Shown one piece after another: positions 53,091 through 62,200 of a stretch of 64,000 nucleotides of DNA; the stretch's first letter is position 1, and each line of letters begins with the position of its first letter. The position numbers were made by a program, and so were the translations under genes. Below the pieces are notes generated by a model. It was not told the origin of the DNA and did no database searches. It saw only the letters and a list, made by a program, of their open reading frames with translations. Origin of the DNA: Cerasibacillus sp036516575 (GTDB lineage: Bacteria > Bacillota > Bacilli > Bacillales > Amphibacillaceae); NCBI RefSeq assembly GCF_036516575.1, contig NZ_DATBTY010000083.1, positions 1 to 64,000 on the forward strand. The letters are read 5' to 3'.

Positions 53091-54062
53091 TTAAAAACGT
53101 CGTTTCCCGATAAAATGAGCAATATTCTCTAATGTTTGTTTAGGAGTAGAATCAGGTATGTCCTTAATCATATCTAATGCTTTTTGTAAATATTGATTAC
53201 TCATTTGATAAGCCGCTTCTATGGCACCTAAATCTTTAATCGATTGAATTAAATCATTTATTTTTTCATCTGTTATTTCTTTAGGATGATTAAAAATATG
53301 GATAAGTTCTTGAAAAAATATAGGGTCTTTCATTGCAAACAGAACAGGTAAGGTTATATTTCCCTGTCTTAAATCACTTCCTGCTGGTTTGCCAAGTTGT
53401 TTTTCAGTTGATGTAAAGTCTAGTATGTCATCAATAATTTGATATGACATACCAATATAATAACCATATTTACTTAATTTGCGGACATCAGACTGATGTA
53501 GCCCTGCAGAGATGGCACCGAGTTTACAACTCGTCGCAATCAATAGTGCGGTCTTACGTTTAATACGACGTAAGTATACCCGTAAATTCTGTTCCCAATT
53601 ATATTTATATTTAATTTGTTCGACTTCTCCGATACACACATCAACCAATGCTTTTGATAAGCAGCGATGGATTTCTGGCACTTTAATTGCCGTGATACTC
53701 TCTAGTGCTCTAGCCAGCATATAATCGCCTGTGTACATGGCCACACGGTTATCATATTGATGCTTGATTGTCGGTTTTCCGCGTCGCAACTCAGCATCAT
53801 CTATAACATCATCATGCACAAGTGTCGCCATATGGATTAATTCTAAAGAAACGGCGATAGTTTTAATTTCTTCCATCTGAAAATTACCAAGTTTTCCGGA
53901 AAGCAATACAAAAACTGGCCGGATTCGTTTACCTCCCGCTTTAAGTAATTGCGTGGATGCATTTCTTAATACTGGGTGTTCTGCTTGAATGACTGAACCT
54001 AATGCCTTTTCAATTGTTTGTAGCTCTTTTCTAAGATAACTGTATGTTTTGGCTAATTTCAT
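53091..54062 (-). CDS. hepT: Heptaprenyl diphosphate synthase component II
   Basis: The first aspartate-rich motif HDDVIDDAELRRGKPT and the second QIIDDILDFTS identify a trans-polyprenyl diphosphate synthase. Together with component I (hepS) it builds the C35 side chain of menaquinone-7. ATG 54062 follows AGGTGA by seven bases and is chosen over an upstream TTG. About 323 residues. It is in the hepS-menG-hepT operon. Confidence 0.95.
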   Translation of the reverse strand: MKLAKTYSYLRKELQTIEKALGSVIQAEHPVLRNASTQLLKAGGKRIRPVFVLLSGKLGNFQMEEIKTIAVSLELIHMATLVHDDVIDDAELRRGKPTIKHQYDNRVAMYTGDYMLARALESITAIKVPEIHRCLSKALVDVCIGEVEQIKYKYNWEQNLRVYLRRIKRKTALLIATSCKLGAISAGLHQSDVRKLSKYGYYIGMSYQIIDDILDFTSTEKQLGKPAGSDLRQGNITLPVLFAMKDPIFFQELIHIFNHPKEITDEKINDLIQSIKDLGAIEAAYQMSNQYLQKALDMIKDIPDSTPKQTLENIAHFIGKRRF

Positions 54063-54096
54063 GCGATTCACCTTTTGCAATTTTTAAGACAACACA

Positions 54097-54801
54097 TTAT
54101 TTATATCCCATATGCATTGCTGCTACTCCACCAGTATAGCTCTTCACATCAACTTTTGTGAAACCTGCATCAAGAAACATTTGCTTTAGTTTCTTTTTGT
54201 TAGGAAAGTCTTTTGCTGATTCATGTAACCATGCATATTCTTCATAACTTTTTGCAAAGACTTTACCAAATAATGGCATTATAAAACGAAAATAAAAATA
54301 ATATAATTGACGATATACTGGCAAAGTTGGCTGTGATGTTTCTAGGCAGACGACTTTGCCTCCAGGTTTCACAACCCGATACATTTCTTTTAAAACCGTC
54401 ATATAGTCTGGAACATTTCTTAGGCCAAAACCAATGGTGACATAGTCAAATGAATTATCAGCAAACGGTAAATCCATTGCATTACCGTGAATATACGTTA
54501 AATGGTCAAGATCCGTTTCAGCCTTTTTTTCTTTCGCAACACTGAGCATATTTTTACTAAAATCTAAACCAATTACTTCACCATGCGATTCAGTTGCTTC
54601 AGCCAAAGCAACACTCCAATCACCCGTTCCACAGCAAACATCTAATGCACTTGAACCTGGTTCAACATTCATACGGTCCATGACATCATTACGCCATGAC
54701 TTATGCCTTTGAAAAGAAATAATGGAATTCATCGTATCATACTTCTTATAAATCTTTTCAAAGACATGATGCACACGTTCTTCTTTAGTTTGTTGTTTCA
54801 T
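54097..54801 (-). CDS. menG: Demethylmenaquinone methyltransferase
   Basis: The SAM-binding VCCGTGDWSVALAEAT and the family motif YVTIGFGLRNVPDYM identify the UbiE/MenG enzyme that adds the final methyl group of menaquinone. The 234-residue length is normal. Its place between the two heptaprenyl synthase genes is the well-known Bacillus operon. Confidence 0.96.
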   Translation of the reverse strand: MKQQTKEERVHHVFEKIYKKYDTMNSIISFQRHKSWRNDVMDRMNVEPGSSALDVCCGTGDWSVALAEATESHGEVIGLDFSKNMLSVAKEKKAETDLDHLTYIHGNAMDLPFADNSFDYVTIGFGLRNVPDYMTVLKEMYRVVKPGGKVVCLETSQPTLPVYRQLYYFYFRFIMPLFGKVFAKSYEEYAWLHESAKDFPNKKKLKQMFLDAGFTKVDVKSYTGGVAAMHMGYK

Positions 54802-54829
54802 ATGACAGCCCTTCCCACATATTGATGTA

Positions 54830-55579
54830 TTATGAGTTAATTATTTGATCTAAGAATGATTGTGACTGATTAATAAACAGGTCATGATGATGCCGTAATT
54901 GAGACGCTTGTTTTCTTAATGTCATCATATGCTCTTCCATGTCATTTTCTATAAACGATAGGAATAATTCATAATCCAAGTCCAATTGAAGCTGGTTAAT
55001 AATCGACTTTTTATGTTCATGACCATTGTTTAAAGTATATATTAATAACCATTCCTCTATATAAGAAACAATTGCCGGTTCGTCGATATATAAAGCTAGA
55101 TGTGTGTATAGAGACGCTTCTATTGTTTTAATGAGTTCTAGTAACTCTTCGAATGTATCAAATTCACGATAATATACTTTTATTTTCGCTTCATTTATTT
55201 TGCGAATGGCTATAGCAAGTGTTTGGATTAATTCGTATTCATCGATATTGGATAGTAATAAATAATATAAACTACTATAATAATCTCCTGCTAATACGAG
55301 AAGTTGTTGTTCGAGTGAAACGCCTTCACTGTCCTGATTTTTCTCTTTATTATTGACTAGATCATGTGTATCAAGCGCCATTTGAACGAGCATCGTTGTC
55401 ATTACATAGTTTTCTTTTTGTTGCTCTGGAATGTCACGGTTCTTTAACAATGTGTATAGAAGTAATAGTTTACCTTGATCTATATTCGGTGCTTGGATGT
55501 GTTTGTCTAAATACTGATAATGAGCTTGCTCTTTTATTAATGTCTGTATCTTTTCTAAGTCTAGCATAATGTTATGCAA
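54830..55579 (-). CDS. hepS: Heptaprenyl diphosphate synthase component I
   Basis: The product resembles HepS: HYQYLDKHIQAPNIDQGKLLLL near the start matches the B. subtilis protein in spacing and residues, and the rest is helical, without aspartate-rich motifs. It is the regulatory partner of HepT. The start is uncertain: TTG 55579 has AAGGTG six bases upstream and gives the expected N-terminal length, while ATG 55567 lies 17 bases from the site. Confidence 0.87.
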   Translation of the reverse strand: MHNIMLDLEKIQTLIKEQAHYQYLDKHIQAPNIDQGKLLLLYTLLKNRDIPEQQKENYVMTTMLVQMALDTHDLVNNKEKNQDSEGVSLEQQLLVLAGDYYSSLYYLLLSNIDEYELIQTLAIAIRKINEAKIKVYYREFDTFEELLELIKTIEASLYTHLALYIDEPAIVSYIEEWLLIYTLNNGHEHKKSIINQLQLDLDYELFLSFIENDMEEHMMTLRKQASQLRHHHDLFINQSQSFLDQIINS

Positions 55580-55676
55580 AAGAATCACCTTGACCCTTCC
55601 AACTATTCCACCTTAGCTTTTGCTATTATAACATAATTAACGCTAGGGGATAACTAACAAACTCTAGAAGATTATT

Positions 55677-55901
55677 TTAGTCGGTCATTATTTCACCATG
55701 GTTCGTTTGTATGAGTGCTTTTCCTCTAACTTTTATAGCTGAAGTATGTTCAGTAAATTGAGCTATCATCACTTCACCTTTATCTAGCTTTTCTGAATGA
55801 TGGAAACGAGTTTCGGTTCCACGTGTTAAACCAATCACATTAACACCATCTTCTAACGCTTTTATGACAAAATAGTCGGATTTGTTATGAGGGCTTTCCA
55901 T
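55677..55901 (-). CDS. mtrB: Tryptophan RNA-binding attenuation protein TRAP
   Basis: The 74-residue protein matches TRAP: YFVIKALEDGVNVIGLTRG, and the RNA-binding lysines and arginine in SAIKVRGKALI. Eleven subunits form a ring that binds trp leader RNA when tryptophan is plentiful. ATG 55901 has AGGAGG seven bases upstream. Neither the trp genes nor folE (mtrA), which precede and follow in B. subtilis, are present here, so its target lies outside the window. Confidence 0.96.
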   Translation of the reverse strand: MESPHNKSDYFVIKALEDGVNVIGLTRGTETRFHHSEKLDKGEVMIAQFTEHTSAIKVRGKALIQTNHGEIMTD

Positions 55902-55939
55902 ATTTGTACCTCCTATCATATGTTTATATTACATAAATA

Positions 55940-55971
55940 AAAAGGGTGCGCACATCTCACGCACCCCTTTA
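55940..55971 (-). terminator. Terminator behind hbs
   Basis: A stem of GGGTGCG paired with CGCACCC, extended by AAAG and CTTT with one bulge, lies beyond the hbs stop; the minus strand continues with T-rich sequence. Confidence 0.8.
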
Positions 55972-55988
55972 TCGCCCTATGTACTCGA

Positions 55989-56261
55989 TTATTTCACGGC
56001 TTCTTTAAGGGCTTTTCCTGGCTTAAATGCAGGAACTTTGCTTGCCGGAATTTGAATTTCTTCTCCGGTTTGTGGATTACGTCCTTTACGAGCAGATCGT
56101 TGACGTACCTCAAAGTTACCAAAGCCAATTAATTGTACTTTTTCACCTTTACTAAGTGAATCCATGACAGTTTCAAAAACCGCATCAACTGCTTTACCAG
56201 CGTCCTTTTTTGAAAGTTCGCTTTTCTCAGCAACAGCATTAATTAATTCTGTTTTGTTCAT
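55989..56261 (-). CDS. hbs: Histone-like DNA-binding protein HU
   Basis: The 90-residue protein is a standard HU: MNKTELINAVAEKSELSKKD, the hinge FGNFEVRQRSARKGRNPQTG and a C-terminal PAFKPGKALKEAVK. It bends and wraps DNA as the main nucleoid protein. ATG 56261 follows GGAGGAGGTGA; a longer frame to 56303 lacks a site. Position between spoIVA and mtrB is as in B. subtilis. Confidence 0.98.
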   Translation of the reverse strand: MNKTELINAVAEKSELSKKDAGKAVDAVFETVMDSLSKGEKVQLIGFGNFEVRQRSARKGRNPQTGEEIQIPASKVPAFKPGKALKEAVK

Positions 56262-56593
56262 GATATTCACCTCCTCCCAATATGTCCTGTAACATTGGAA
56301 CAAATTATTGCTATCATCATTTGTTTACCAATTTGCTTTCTTTTATACTCGAAAGCCATTAAAATCAATGGTGACAAGGAATATAATAACTTACACTCGT
56401 GTAAATTTCAACAAAAACTTATCATTTCTATCATTTTTATTGAAACCTTCACAGAAATCATGTTATCTCTTCCTTATAGGTATTATGACATACTATGGAG
56501 GCAAAAATCTAGTCCAAACCTAGATGTTTCTTAGTTTTCTAGAAAAAAGTCCTTGATATAAACTGAAATTTGATAAACATTGAGGTGGTTCGT
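56262..56593. other. hbs upstream region, no gene seen
   Basis: This AT-rich gap of about 330 bases holds the ribosome site of hbs and probably its promoter; TTGGTA and AATAAT, spaced by about 16 bases on the minus strand near 56305-56330, are weak candidates. The overlapping plus-strand frames of 71-79 codons have no ribosome site and were not accepted. Confidence 0.45.
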
Positions 56594-58072
56594 TTACAAA
56601 ATAATCGCGATTAATCCACCCGAGCCTTTATTTATAATTTGCTCGAGCGTATCTTTTAACTTATAGCGAGCATTCTCTGGCATGAGGGCAATTTTGGCTT
56701 GGATACCCTCTCTTACAATTGAGCTTAGGGACCTGCCAAATATATCTGACTCCCAAATCGAAAGTGGATCTTCTTCAAAATCTTGCATTAAATAACGTAC
56801 CAATTCTTCACTTTGTTTCTCAGTACCTATAATAGGAGAAAATTCGGATTCAACTTCTACTTTTATCATATGAATACTTGGTGCAACAGCTTTCAAACGA
56901 ACACCGTAACGAGCACCTTGTCTAATGATCTCTGGTTCATCTAATTCCATGTCTTCTAGACTTGGAGCAGCAATCCCATAGCCCGTTTGTTTTACCATCT
57001 GTAAGGCACCTGCGATTTGATCGTATTCACGTTTAGCATAAGAAAAGTCTTGCATTAACTGGAGGAGATGGTCTTTACCACGAATTTCTTCACCTACGAT
57101 TTCCTTTAATACGTCATCATATAAATGATCAGGTGCATGTAAATCGATTTCGGCAATGCCATCTCCCATCTCCATTCCGGCGATATTGGCACGATCAATA
57201 TATTCGAATGCCATAAAGTCGCCAATAATCTTATCAACATCTCTTAGACGTTTAATGTTCTTCACGGTCGATTGAATTGATTCTTGATAGTTTCGTTGTA
57301 ACCAATGATCCTCACGTAAAACCATCACCCAGCTCGGTAAATTCACATTGACTTCTAAAACAGGAAACTCATATAATGCTTCACGTAACACATTATAGAC
57401 GTCATGATCTGTCATCGTTTCCACATTAATAGCCAAGACAGGAATATCATATAAATCTACTAGTTCTTGTCGTAAATTCTCTGTATCCGGAGCGCTTGGT
57501 TGTGTTGAATTAATAACCATTATAAAAGGTTTTCCAACTTCTTTTAATTCTTCAACTATCCGTGCTTCTGCTTCAACATATTCATAACGCGGAATTTCTC
57601 CAATTGTACCATCAGAAGTTACAATGACACCAATTGTTGAATGTTCTTGAATGACTTTTCTTGTTCCAATTTCAGCTGCATCATGAAAAGGAATCGGATC
57701 TTCATACCATGGTGTATGAATCATGCGGGGACCATTTTCGTCTTCAAATCCTTTTGCACCTTCAACCGCATAGCCAACACAATCAACCAATCTTATGTTG
57801 ACATCCAGTCCATCTTCAACATTGACTGTAACTGCTTGGTTTGGAATAAATTTTGGCTCGGTCGTCATAATTGTTTTACCTTGAGCACTCTGGGGTAATT
57901 CATCTTGAGCTCGTGAACGTTCATTTTCGTCACGAATGTTCGGAAGTACCACAAGCTCCATAAACTTCTTAATAAAGGTCGATTTCCCGGTTCTTACTGC
58001 ACCAACGATTCCGAGATATATATCCCCATCAGTGCGTTTGGAAATATCTTTAAAAATGTCTACTTTCTTCAT
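56594..58072 (-). CDS. spoIVA: Stage IV sporulation protein A
   Basis: The 492-residue ATPase forms the basement layer of the spore coat around the forespore. Walker A is GAVRTGKSTFIKKF at about residue 24, and the C-terminal polymerisation region ends in the usual short hydrophobic tail (KGSGGLIAIIL). ATG 58072 follows GGAGGG. A likely sigma-E promoter lies 65-95 bases upstream. It proves that the organism belongs to a spore-forming line. Confidence 0.98.
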   Translation of the reverse strand: MKKVDIFKDISKRTDGDIYLGIVGAVRTGKSTFIKKFMELVVLPNIRDENERSRAQDELPQSAQGKTIMTTEPKFIPNQAVTVNVEDGLDVNIRLVDCVGYAVEGAKGFEDENGPRMIHTPWYEDPIPFHDAAEIGTRKVIQEHSTIGVIVTSDGTIGEIPRYEYVEAEARIVEELKEVGKPFIMVINSTQPSAPDTENLRQELVDLYDIPVLAINVETMTDHDVYNVLREALYEFPVLEVNVNLPSWVMVLREDHWLQRNYQESIQSTVKNIKRLRDVDKIIGDFMAFEYIDRANIAGMEMGDGIAEIDLHAPDHLYDDVLKEIVGEEIRGKDHLLQLMQDFSYAKREYDQIAGALQMVKQTGYGIAAPSLEDMELDEPEIIRQGARYGVRLKAVAPSIHMIKVEVESEFSPIIGTEKQSEELVRYLMQDFEEDPLSIWESDIFGRSLSSIVREGIQAKIALMPENARYKLKDTLEQIINKGSGGLIAIIL

Positions 58073-58137
58073 CAAACATCCCTCCTGATCTAACTCTACA
58101 CATAATCATAATGACGTGACGAATCATTGATATTACA

Positions 58138-58168
58138 AGTCTATGATGTTGTCCATGTGAATTATGAC
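58138..58168 (-). promoter_or_regulatory. Probable sigma-E promoter of spoIVA
   Basis: On the minus strand GTCATAAT (58161-58168) and CATAGACT (58138-58145) are spaced by 15 bases, close to the sigma-E consensus GTCATATT and CATACAAT. spoIVA of B. subtilis is known to be transcribed by sigma-E. Confidence 0.6.
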
Positions 58169-58220
58169 TTGAATATATTAGGTTTGTATAGCTTGGTAAT
58201 CAGATATTTGAACACTAAAA

Positions 58221-58253
58221 AAGCCCCTGCAACAATATATTGTTACAAAGGCT
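58221..58253 (-). terminator. Terminator behind yphF
   Basis: An imperfect hairpin (AAAAAGCC... with ...GGCT, holding the inner palindrome AACAATATATTGTT) follows the lipoprotein gene on the minus strand and ends in TTTTTT. Confidence 0.65.
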
Positions 58254-58264
58254 CATTTATACCA

Positions 58265-58981
58265 TTATTCATTTAAAAATACAGGTTCTTTATTCTTAAC
58301 AGTATATGGTAGAGAATAAGCTGGTACAAACGGTGAATGCTCAACTAAAAGAAATCGAATATCATCACCTTCTTTATAATTATGCTTATACTCATTTAAA
58401 GCTTCCTGTAGATCTTTACGATAGTCTATATATAATTGACCATCAGAACCAATGATAATCGGTAGACTCTCTTGTGAAAAAGGGCTGATGACACTTGGTG
58501 GTGCGTCAAGTCCTAATTTCTCATAGTTCAATGTATAGACACCCGGACTAATTTTCTTATCAAATGGTGGGTAAATATGTTTACTTCGATAATGATCGAG
58601 ATGTACATTGATTTTTCGAATAGCTTCAGTTGTTCGTAAATCAATTAATTTCACCTGCGGATTATCTTCTGGATCTACAATCGTATACTGATAAACCCCG
58701 CCATTTTCATACGCAGTGGATGGTATTTCAGTTAGTAACTGATTTTCCTTTAATAACGAAAAATCAATTAAGTATTTCTGAAAAATTGGTGTGTCACTAT
58801 CTTTTGTTTTAATCGGAACGAGTCCGTTCGTTTCTTCTTTATACTTTTCGACTGCTGATTGAACCATTTCTAACTGAATTTCATTTGGAACTTGATTCTG
58901 AGCAAGCTCCTCCTTTGGATACATACAACCAGTTAAAATAAATGTGATTAAGACAAGGATGAATATGCTTTTTTGTTTCAT
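58265..58981 (-). CDS. yphF: YphF-like lipoprotein
   Basis: The 238-residue protein has a lipoprotein signal peptide (ILVLITFILTGCMYPK, lipobox LTGC with the cysteine at residue 19) and an outer domain without known catalytic motif. It should be fixed to the outer face of the cytoplasmic membrane. Its place between spoIVA and the yphE-like gene agrees with yphF of B. subtilis, a gene thought to be active in sporulation. A GGGGGA site precedes the ATG. Confidence 0.85.
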   Translation of the reverse strand: MKQKSIFILVLITFILTGCMYPKEELAQNQVPNEIQLEMVQSAVEKYKEETNGLVPIKTKDSDTPIFQKYLIDFSLLKENQLLTEIPSTAYENGGVYQYTIVDPEDNPQVKLIDLRTTEAIRKINVHLDHYRSKHIYPPFDKKISPGVYTLNYEKLGLDAPPSVISPFSQESLPIIIGSDGQLYIDYRKDLQEALNEYKHNYKEGDDIRFLLVEHSPFVPAYSLPYTVKNKEPVFLNE

Positions 58982-59001
58982 TTTTTGTTTCCCCCTTTTC
59001 C

Positions 59002-59199
59002 TTATTGAGTAGGTCCACTTAGAACGACATAAAAAACAATTAATGCCCCCACTATAAGACAGATATAAGCAAGGAAGGAAACGATGGTAGCAAATACACC
59101 AGATAATTTATTTCTACCTAATTGAATAAAGACAATTGCTAAAATGAGTAGACCAATTCCTACAAATGAGATGATTTCTTTTATTTCTGCAGCGGACAT
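59002..59199 (-). CDS. yphE: YphE-like small membrane protein (DUF2768)
   Basis: The 65-residue protein has two hydrophobic helices (about residues 7-27 and 36-60) and few charges, with IKEIISFVGIGLLILAIVFI at the start. Size and location between yphF and the gpsA side match YphE (DUF2768). The function is unknown. GGAGTG precedes the ATG. Confidence 0.8.
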   Translation of the reverse strand: MSAAEIKEIISFVGIGLLILAIVFIQLGRNKLSGVFATIVSFLAYICLIVGALIVFYVVLSGPTQ

Positions 59200-59300
59200 A
59201 TTTTCACTCCTACATGTAGCAATGACATTTGTAAATTACATTATAACACATATAAATCGATAATTGATGCTCGCTAATCACATCAAGTACAACAAAAAAT

Positions 59301-59343
59301 CCGAGGATAAAGTGGGGTCAACTTTAACCTCGGTTTGACTAAA
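59301..59343 (-). terminator. Terminator behind spoVIF
   Basis: CCGAGG (59301-59306) pairs with CCTCGG (59338-59343), with further inner pairs AAAGT/ACTTT; a T run (ATTTTTTG) follows on the minus strand. Confidence 0.75.
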
Positions 59344-59432
59344 TAATACCCACAGCAACTCTAACATTGAATGCTCACACGGTGTATTGTATGCTAATTA
59401 AGTGCTTACTGCATCATCAGAAGCCCACAGTT

Positions 59433-59687
59433 TTACTTATCTATATACTTGTTTAGCGACTGCATATCAGCAGGAATCTTATTAGACGTGATGGCGTGTA
59501 CAATTTTGTCTTCCGTTTCTTTCGGAAGCGATTTATTTGCCATTCTCGTCAATCTTTTCACTAAATTTCTTACCGTCTGTTCATCCGAAAAATTAGCATG
59601 CTTCACCGATTCAGCTATTTTATAAATATCAGTCGGGTTTAAATTTGTACGCTGACGGATTTTTTCAAAGGGATTTTTTTTATCCAC
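59433..59687 (-). CDS. spoVIF: Stage VI sporulation protein F
   Basis: The 84-residue helical protein (NLNPTDIYKIAESVKHANFS, then RNLVKRLTRMANKSL) matches the SpoVIF family, which in B. subtilis assists GerE-dependent coat assembly. It starts with GTG 59687, and AAGGAGG lies five bases upstream. In B. subtilis the gene (yjcC) is elsewhere; here it is inserted between the yphE-like gene and gpsA. Confidence 0.87.
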   Translation of the reverse strand: MDKKNPFEKIRQRTNLNPTDIYKIAESVKHANFSDEQTVRNLVKRLTRMANKSLPKETEDKIVHAITSNKIPADMQSLNKYIDK

Positions 59688-59746
59688 ACTTGCTCCTCCT
59701 TACATGTAACATTCAACATAGTATATGCAAGGAAGATATGGATGTG

Positions 59747-60775
59747 TTATGGCTTTTTACCCTCTTCAAATATATCAGCCATTTCATCTTTTTTTGTTCG
59801 ATTCATTAGTTGTCCAACAATCTCTTTCGGGTGCTTATTTTCAAATAAGATGTCATAGATTCCTTTTGTTATCGGCATGTCAACATTCTCTTCCTGAGCG
59901 AATTTAAAAGCCGCTTTTGCCGTTCTAACCCCTTCTACTACCATTTCCATTTGTTGTAAGACCTCATCTAAACTCAAGCCTTTTCCTAGCAAATGCCCTG
60001 CTTTCCAGTTACGACTATGGACGCTCGTACACGTTACAATCAGATCGCCAACTCCAGGCAAACCTAAAAATGATAGTGGATGGGCTCCTAAAGCGGTACC
60101 TAGTCGAGTCATTTCAGCTAAACCACGTGTTATTAACGCGGCTTTTGCATTATCTCCATAACCTAAACCGTCAGAAATTCCTGCGCCTAGAGCGATAATA
60201 TTTTTAAGGGCGCCTCCTAATTCAATTCCAATCATATCATCACTTGTATAGACACGAAATGATTCATTAAAAAATAAGTCCTGAGTAAATCTTGCGTGTT
60301 CTTCAGTTAAAGATGCAACTGTAACTGTTGTTGGTTGCCGCTGTGCAACTTCCTCAGCATGACTCGGTCCTGATAAAACAACAATATCTTCATAAGCATA
60401 TTGTGGCATTTCTTCATCGATGATTTCTGAAACACGTTTTAATGTTCCAGGTTCAATACCTTTTGAGGCATGAATGAGCACTGGTTTATTTGTTAATACA
60501 GCTGTCAATTTTTGACATACCTCTCGGATTGCTTTTGTCGGTACAACCATAACGATAGCATCCACTTCACGAACTGCCTCTTTCATATCGGTATATGCGA
60601 TAATGCTTTCAGGAATCATGATTTCTAAATATTTTTCGTTTTTATGAGTTTCATTCATCTTAATCGCTTGTTCTTCATTATGTGTCCATAGACGAACATC
60701 ATGTTTATTATCGGCTAAAACAATGCTTAAGGCTGTTCCCCAACTACCCGCACCTAGTACTGCTACTTTTGCCAT
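59747..60775 (-). CDS. gpsA: Glycerol-3-phosphate dehydrogenase [NAD(P)+]
   Basis: The nucleotide loop VAVLGAGSWGTALS, the catalytic GGALKNIIALGAGISDGLGY and AALITRGLAEM identify GpsA, which makes glycerol-3-phosphate for phospholipids. ATG 60775 has AAGGAG upstream; the GTG at 60784 lies in that site. About 342 residues. It follows der by a dozen bases, the conserved der-gpsA pair. Confidence 0.97.
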   Translation of the reverse strand: MAKVAVLGAGSWGTALSIVLADNKHDVRLWTHNEEQAIKMNETHKNEKYLEIMIPESIIAYTDMKEAVREVDAIVMVVPTKAIREVCQKLTAVLTNKPVLIHASKGIEPGTLKRVSEIIDEEMPQYAYEDIVVLSGPSHAEEVAQRQPTTVTVASLTEEHARFTQDLFFNESFRVYTSDDMIGIELGGALKNIIALGAGISDGLGYGDNAKAALITRGLAEMTRLGTALGAHPLSFLGLPGVGDLIVTCTSVHSRNWKAGHLLGKGLSLDEVLQQMEMVVEGVRTAKAAFKFAQEENVDMPITKGIYDILFENKHPKEIVGQLMNRTKKDEMADIFEEGKKP

Positions 60776-60787
60776 TTTCTCCACTCC

Positions 60788-62098
60788 TTATTGACGTCTT
60801 CTCGCAAATATATTGATCGGTGTTCCTACAAAACCGAACGTATCTCTAATCTTATTTTCAAGAAATCGTTGATAAGTAAAATGCATGAGCTCAGGGTCAT
60901 TCACAAAAACAACAAATGAAGGTGGTTTAACAGACACTTGTGTAACATATAAAACCTTTAATCTTTTTCCCTTTAGTGTGGCGGGTGGGCTGACTGCGAT
61001 AGCATCCATGATGACCTCATTCAAAATATTTGTTGGAACACGCTTGGCATGACTTTCACTCACTAAACGAATCACGGGTAGTAAAGTATGTAACCGTTTC
61101 TTTGTTTTTGCAGATAAGAACACTATTGGCGCATAATCTAGAAACTGAAAATGCATTCGTATCTCATCTTCGAACTTTTGCATTGATTGTTCTTTAGACT
61201 CAATGGTATCCCATTTATTAACGACAATAATAATACCTCTTCCAGCATCATGCGCATAACCAGCAATTCGCTTATCTTGTTCACGAATACCTGTCTCTGC
61301 ATCGATCAGCACTAAAACAACATCTGAACGATCAATTGCTTTTAAAGCTCGTAAGACACTGTATTTTTCTGTTTTCTCATATACTTTACCCCGTTTACGC
61401 ATACCAGCTGTATCGATAATTGTATATTCTTGACCGTCTTTTTCAAAATAACTATCGATTGCATCACGTGTTGTTCCTTCAATATCACTCACGATAACAC
61501 GTTCTTCGTTCAGTATAGCGTTAACTAATGAAGACTTTCCAACATTTGGTCTACCAATTAAACTAAAGGATATGATATCATCATCATCTTGTGCATCTTC
61601 AAATGTAGGGAAATGTTTGACGACCTCATCAAGTAAGTCGCCCAATCCTAGTCCATGAGCACCTGAGATTGGATACGGCTCACCGAATCCGAGGGAATAA
61701 TATTCATAGATTTGTTCTCTTTGTTCTTGATTGTCCACTTTGTTTACAGCTAAAACAACTGGTTTATTAGATTTATACAATAATTTAGCAACTTCTTCGT
61801 CAGCTGCTGTTATTCCTTCTTGACCATTTACGATAAAAATAATGACATCGGCTTCATCAATCGCAATTTCAGCTTGCTGTCTAACAAGGGAAAGTAATGG
61901 TTCATCACCAATTTCTATTCCACCTGTATCAATAATGTGAAAAGCTGTTGTCAGCCATTCTGCTTCAGCATATATACGGTCCCTTGTTACGCCTGGTTTA
62001 TCTTCAACAATTGAAATTCGTTCACCAACTAAGCGATTAAAAATAGTTGATTTACCTACATTAGGTCTTCCTACAATTGCGACAACAGGTTTTTGCAT
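60788..62098 (-). CDS. der: Ribosome-assembly GTPase Der (EngA)
   Basis: Two GTPase domains in tandem (GRPNVGKSTIFNRL at the start; GRPNVGKSSLVNAIL near residue 183) with NKVD and NKWD, followed by a C-terminal KH-like domain, are unique to Der. The 436-residue protein helps mature the 50S subunit. The ATG follows AAAGGGTG. In B. subtilis seaA (yphB) lies between der and yphA; here it is absent. Confidence 0.98.
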   Translation of the reverse strand: MQKPVVAIVGRPNVGKSTIFNRLVGERISIVEDKPGVTRDRIYAEAEWLTTAFHIIDTGGIEIGDEPLLSLVRQQAEIAIDEADVIIFIVNGQEGITAADEEVAKLLYKSNKPVVLAVNKVDNQEQREQIYEYYSLGFGEPYPISGAHGLGLGDLLDEVVKHFPTFEDAQDDDDIISFSLIGRPNVGKSSLVNAILNEERVIVSDIEGTTRDAIDSYFEKDGQEYTIIDTAGMRKRGKVYEKTEKYSVLRALKAIDRSDVVLVLIDAETGIREQDKRIAGYAHDAGRGIIIVVNKWDTIESKEQSMQKFEDEIRMHFQFLDYAPIVFLSAKTKKRLHTLLPVIRLVSESHAKRVPTNILNEVIMDAIAVSPPATLKGKRLKVLYVTQVSVKPPSFVVFVNDPELMHFTYQRFLENKIRDTFGFVGTPINIFARRRQ

Positions 62099-62200
62099 GA
62101 AAGGAACACCCTTTCTCTTTTTTTGTGACTTTATTTATTCTAGCAAAAGAACTATAAATAAACAATAAACTTTCATATCTCATGCTATATCTTTTGTTGA

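Noticed and set aside
56295..56534. Plus-strand frames of 71-79 codons upstream of hbs
   Set aside because: No ribosome site, no recognisable family, and the region is expected to hold the hbs promoter.
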